A stretch of DNA of 64,000 nt from Bacteroidota bacterium. GTDB lineage: Bacteria; Bacteroidota; Bacteroidia; UKL13-3. A program made the translations under genes and the position numbers. The stretch covers positions 1 through 64,000 of the forward strand of contig JAIYAT010000035.1 in NCBI GenBank assembly GCA_027488905.1, given 5' to 3'. Under the pieces are notes generated by a model, which saw only the letters and a program-made list of their open reading frames with translations, ran no database searches and was not told where the DNA came from. Position 1 is the first letter of the stretch, and each line of letters starts with the position of its first letter. Shown here piece by piece: positions 61,213-64,000 of the stretch.

Positions 61213-61219
61213 CGAGGGT

Positions 61220-62008
61220 ATGTTAAGCCCTACCATTTTTACATTTGATTTATTTTCTAAAAACCTAGAAGCTACTTTTTCCATTCATGTTTATTTGCCA
61301 CCAAATTTTAACATAAACCATGTTTATCCTTTGTTACTTTTGAATGATGGACAAGACTTAGAGGCAATGGATATGAAAACCATTTTAACCGATGTGTTTC
61401 GCCATCAAATTTGTAAACCCTTTGTATTGGCTGGCATTGAGGCAATAGACCGTTTGCAAACCTATGGTGTGGCAGGTATGCCTGATTTTAAAGGACGAGG
61501 GGGCAAAGCAATTGAATATACAAACTTTGTTGTTAATGAAGCTTTACCTGCAATTTTAAAAGTTAGTGGTTTGACCCAATTCTCTGAAAAGGCAGTAGGA
61601 GGATTTAGCTTAGGTGGCCTTTCTGCTTTTGATTTGGCTTGGGTTCAGCCTGAAACCTTTTCTAAAGTAATGGTTTGCAGCGGAGCATTTTGGTGGAGAA
61701 GCAAAGATTTAAAAGAAGGCTATACAGATGCGGATAGAATCATGCATCAAAAGGTATTGAATACCTTAGAAAAGCCTGATCTAAAAATATGGTTGCAAAG
61801 TGGAACTTTAGATGAGAAAGAAGACAGAAATCACAATGGAATAATTGATAGTATTGAGGATATGCGCGACTTGGTTCAAGCCTTAAAACAAAAAGGTTTC
61901 AAAGAAAATGAAGACTTATTTTTTAAAGAAATGATTGGTGGTAAACACAGCCTAGAAACCTATGGTATTGTGTTTCCCTACTTTGTGCATTGGGCTTTTG
62001 GTGAATAG
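61220..62008 (+). CDS. Esterase-D-type alpha/beta-hydrolase
   Basis: 262 residues, no signal peptide. The nucleophile elbow is GGFSLGG with S130, and the catalytic histidine is in GGKHSLETYG near 248. The LPPNFNINHVYPLLLLNDGQD opening is that of the putative-esterase (enterobactin esterase/EsD-like) family. It is divergent from the other hydrolase, so probably shares control with the amidoligase cluster. Substrate unknown. Confidence 0.85.
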   Translation: MLSPTIFTFDLFSKNLEATFSIHVYLPPNFNINHVYPLLLLNDGQDLEAMDMKTILTDVFRHQICKPFVLAGIEAIDRLQTYGVAGMPDFKGRGGKAIEYTNFVVNEALPAILKVSGLTQFSEKAVGGFSLGGLSAFDLAWVQPETFSKVMVCSGAFWWRSKDLKEGYTDADRIMHQKVLNTLEKPDLKIWLQSGTLDEKEDRNHNGIIDSIEDMRDLVQALKQKGFKENEDLFFKEMIGGKHSLETYGIVFPYFVHWAFGE

Positions 62009-62018
62009 CATTCGGTAA

Positions 62019-62309
62019 TTATTTTATCCATTTTTTAGGATTGGTTGAGGTGTGTAAAATCGCAATTATCAAAATTTGATTTTCTTTAACTATGTAATGT
62101 ATTCCAAAAGGGAATTTACTCAGAAATGCTACTCTAATTTGCTTATATCTTATTTGAATTAAGTTAGGATTTGATTGTATTAAATCTAAAACACTTATTA
62201 GGTTTTGTTCAAATTTATTTCCGAGACCTTCATTTTGACTTTCATACCATAAAAAAGTCTCACGGATTTCAAATTCAGCCTTATTTGAAATAAATAACTC
62301 AAAAATCAT
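62019..62309 (-). CDS. ParE/RelE-family toxin
   Basis: 96 residues. The ParE/RelE fold pattern is clear: an N-terminal strand (FELFISNKAEFEIRETFLWY), two helices (GLGNKFEQNLISVLDLIQSNPNL), then strands VAFLSKFPFGIHYIVKENQILIIAILHTSTNPKKW. Such toxins attack gyrase or ribosome-bound mRNA; the subtype is undecided. Its ATG overlaps the antitoxin stop (62306-62309), giving coupled translation. Confidence 0.85.
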   Translation of the reverse strand: MIFELFISNKAEFEIRETFLWYESQNEGLGNKFEQNLISVLDLIQSNPNLIQIRYKQIRVAFLSKFPFGIHYIVKENQILIIAILHTSTNPKKWIK

Positions 62310-62512
62310 TTTTTGAATATATCATTTTTAACATCTTTCCAAGGTCTTACTTCCATTTCGCCCGACTCAATCTCATTTAAGCGATATTCTACCTCAGTTA
62401 TTTGCCAATCAGGAATATCCTCATTAAAAACTGACACATAATTTAAGGTCTTAATTATTTCCATAAAGGAGTTGAGTTTGTCATCTTCAACATTTAAGAT
62501 TATTTGCGTCAT
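62306..62512 (-). CDS. Antitoxin partner of the ParE/RelE-type toxin
   Basis: 68 residues. The N-terminal IILNVEDDKLNSFMEIIKTLNYVSV resembles Bacteroidota addiction-module antitoxins that lie directly before ParE/RelE toxins. The acidic, flexible C-terminus (NEIESGEMEVRPWKDVKNDIF) would wrap the toxin. Function is assigned from gene order and overlap more than from sequence. Confidence 0.75.
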   Translation of the reverse strand: MTQIILNVEDDKLNSFMEIIKTLNYVSVFNEDIPDWQITEVEYRLNEIESGEMEVRPWKDVKNDIFKK

Positions 62513-62636
62513 AATAAATTAATGAATAGTGTTTATTTAAAAATAAATTCGAATTTACTAAAAATATTGATTAGCAGTTTCAGTTTTAATAAATTAGTAA
62601 TTCATATTCTTCAACCTAAATAGCGCTTTTTAATCA

Positions 62637-64000
62637 TTAAGCCACTATTTGTATTCTTGAGTACCCATTACCACTTGGAATAACTTCTACATGCGTGGCA
62701 ATCCGTTCCTTAAGTTCTGATAAATGTGAGATTACGCCAATTATTTTACCTTCACTTTGCAAGTTAGACAAGGCAGAAAGCGCTACATCTAAATAATCCG
62801 AGTCTAAGGTTCCAAAACCTTCATCAATAAAAAGGGTGTCTATACGCATGTTTTTACTCGCCATGTTAGATAGTCCCAATGCCAAGGATAAGGAAACAAT
62901 AAACTTCTCTCCGCCCGAAAGATTCTGGGCAGTTCGCTCTTCATTGTTTTGAAATTTATCTACCACAGATAATTCAAAGGGATTGCTAATTTCTCCAGTT
63001 CTTTTGAGTAAGTATCTTTCCGACATTTTCTGCAACTGTTTGTTGGCCAAAGCTATCAAATGTTCAAACGTTAAGGCTTGCGCAAAATTGCGATATTTTC
63101 TGCCATCACTTGCGCCAATGAGCTTATCTAAATTACTCCATTTATTGCAGATTTCTTGTTGTTTTACTTTCTCTTTAAGTTTAATTCCACTTTCCTTTAA
63201 AGCTATTGCATTAGCATCTAAAGCTTGTTGGTTCGCACCCATTTTTTGCGAAACAAAATCTGAGTTTTGTTTCTTTTCTTTAAGTGTTATTTCAATTTCT
63301 TCAATGGCTTTCTCACTTAGTTTTTGCGATTGCTTTGCTATAAGTTCCTTTTCTTTTTCTTTAATAATTGCCTCAATTTTGGTTAACTCTATACTCGCAG
63401 TTTGATTTGATTTGTCTGCTTCATCCCTAACAAATTCAGCTTCTTTAAGTTGACTTTTGAGCATGCTTTCTTCTTTATCAACATGTTTTTCTCCAAATAT
63501 TTCAAGGCGTGCTAGGGTTAAATCTGACTTTTCAATTTCAAGCTTTTCTCTTTCTTTTTCTTTCTCTTTAAGTTGTGATAGGCCATTGTTAAAATTACTT
63601 TCAAAAATCGTTAGTTGGTTGTTTATCGCTTGTTTATCTTTGGTTAATTCTTCAATACTTTTTTGATTGAAGGTCCAATCTTCAAGGCATTTTTTGAGTG
63701 ATTCGATGGTATCAACCTCATAATATTTTAGCTCATTTAAAAAGGCATTGGTTGCTTGGTTATGCTTTTCATCTAGCGTTTTTGCAATTTCATTTTTACT
63801 GACAATATCTTGTTCAATTAAACTCAACTGCATCTTTACATCAATCATTCCTTGCTCTGCTTTTTGCCTTTCTTTTATTAAGATAGGTAGTTGTTGATCG
63901 CGCAAGTCAGTTATTTCTTTTTCAATTTCTGTGGCTTTATCAAGGTTGCTTTTTATGTTTTTGAAGTCGATTTGTTTGCTAGTTAAAAGAGTTTGAAGAA
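62637..64000 (-). CDS. sbcC: SbcC/Rad50-like SMC-family ATPase, C-terminal part (truncated by window end)
   Basis: The frame is open to the window edge and stops at 62637; the N-terminal Walker A part lies beyond 64000. About 454 residues are visible. A long coiled coil (EKEKEREKLEIEKSD, IKEKEKELIAKQSQ) is followed by the C-terminal ATPase lobe, with FAQALTFEHLIALANKQLQKMS, the signature NLSGGEKFIVSLSLALGL, Walker B DTLFIDEGFGTLD and the switch VISHLSELKERI. This is the SbcC/Rad50 nuclease-complex ATPase of double-strand-break processing. sbcD would be expected just upstream, outside the window. Confidence 0.9.
   Translation of the reverse strand, partial: LQTLLTSKQIDFKNIKSNLDKATEIEKEITDLRDQQLPILIKERQKAEQGMIDVKMQLSLIEQDIVSKNEIAKTLDEKHNQATNAFLNELKYYEVDTIESLKKCLEDWTFNQKSIEELTKDKQAINNQLTIFESNFNNGLSQLKEKEKEREKLEIEKSDLTLARLEIFGEKHVDKEESMLKSQLKEAEFVRDEADKSNQTASIELTKIEAIIKEKEKELIAKQSQKLSEKAIEEIEITLKEKKQNSDFVSQKMGANQQALDANAIALKESGIKLKEKVKQQEICNKWSNLDKLIGASDGRKYRNFAQALTFEHLIALANKQLQKMSERYLLKRTGEISNPFELSVVDKFQNNEERTAQNLSGGEKFIVSLSLALGLSNMASKNMRIDTLFIDEGFGTLDSDYLDVALSALSNLQSEGKIIGVISHLSELKERIATHVEVIPSGNGYSRIQIVA

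Noticed and set aside
62983-63405. 140-codon plus-strand frame opposite the SbcC-like gene
   Set aside because: Ser/Phe/Leu-rich antisense of a Lys/Glu coiled coil, a typical shadow frame.
1-64000. Mobile elements, prophage or integrase sites
   Set aside because: No transposase, integrase, phage structural gene or terminal repeat pair was seen.

Overview
The window (about 37-38% G+C by eye) is a chromosomal stretch of a member of the Bacteroidota. The evidence is T9SS cargo proteins with both known sorting-domain types, a PorX-type regulator, an LpxC-FabZ fusion, lipoproteins with charged residues after the lipid cysteine, and promoters resembling the TTTG / TAnnTTTG consensus. I cannot place it more finely. 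No phage, insertion sequence, CRISPR array, rRNA or tRNA was recognised.

Layout. 0-3.7 kb: the tail of one secreted cell-surface protein and a complete paralogue. 3.8-10.1 kb: fructose-1,6-bisphosphatase; homogentisate-pathway tyrosine catabolism (hppD, hmgA); a divergent sulfide-oxidation cassette (SQR, TusE/DsrC-like, DsrE2-like); a DUF4199 membrane protein. 10.1-16.7 kb: pyrB-pyrR, an EVE-domain protein, an outer-membrane-type protein, trmD, rplS and valS. 16.8-23.5 kb: a PKD-rich secreted protein of about 1670 residues flanked by three paralogous lipocalin-like lipoproteins. 23.5-28.3 kb: a Mpl-type Mur ligase, two TonB-C-domain proteins (one with MORN repeats), an MBL-fold hydrolase and two lipoproteins. 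28.4-31.7 kb: thrS-infC-rpmI-rplT. 32.2-39.5 kb: a small secreted protein and a 2256-residue mosaic adhesin. 39.6-46.8 kb: cytochrome c maturation genes (ccmC, a tiny ccmD-like gene, ccmE, ccmF), a DUF5686 protein and an M48 protease. 46.8-50 kb: a PAS histidine kinase and PorX. 50-56.3 kb: an HD phosphohydrolase, lpxD, lpxC-fabZ, lpxA, an ABC ATPase and lpxB. 56.3-62 kb: a compact set of amide-bond enzymes (two ATP-grasp-like proteins, GCS2 ligase, class I amidotransferase-like) with two alpha/beta hydrolases. 62-64 kb: a ParE/RelE-type toxin-antitoxin pair and the C-terminal part of an SbcC-like ATPase.

Two observations stand out. First, the near-palindromic 10-mer GGTTTGAACC (either orientation) occurs 15 times exactly, where roughly 0.1 would be expected by chance. 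Most copies lie inside genes, in all three reading frames, so selection or spread acts on the DNA. The extended form is TTTCGGTTTGAACCAA. Second, the amidoligase/hydrolase cluster at 56.3-62 kb looks like a small biosynthetic pathway of unknown product and overlaps lpxB by four bases. Several functions fit together: surface proteins with T9SS type A and type B tails share the window with the T9SS regulator PorX and a neighbouring kinase, and lipid A synthesis is nearly complete in one block.
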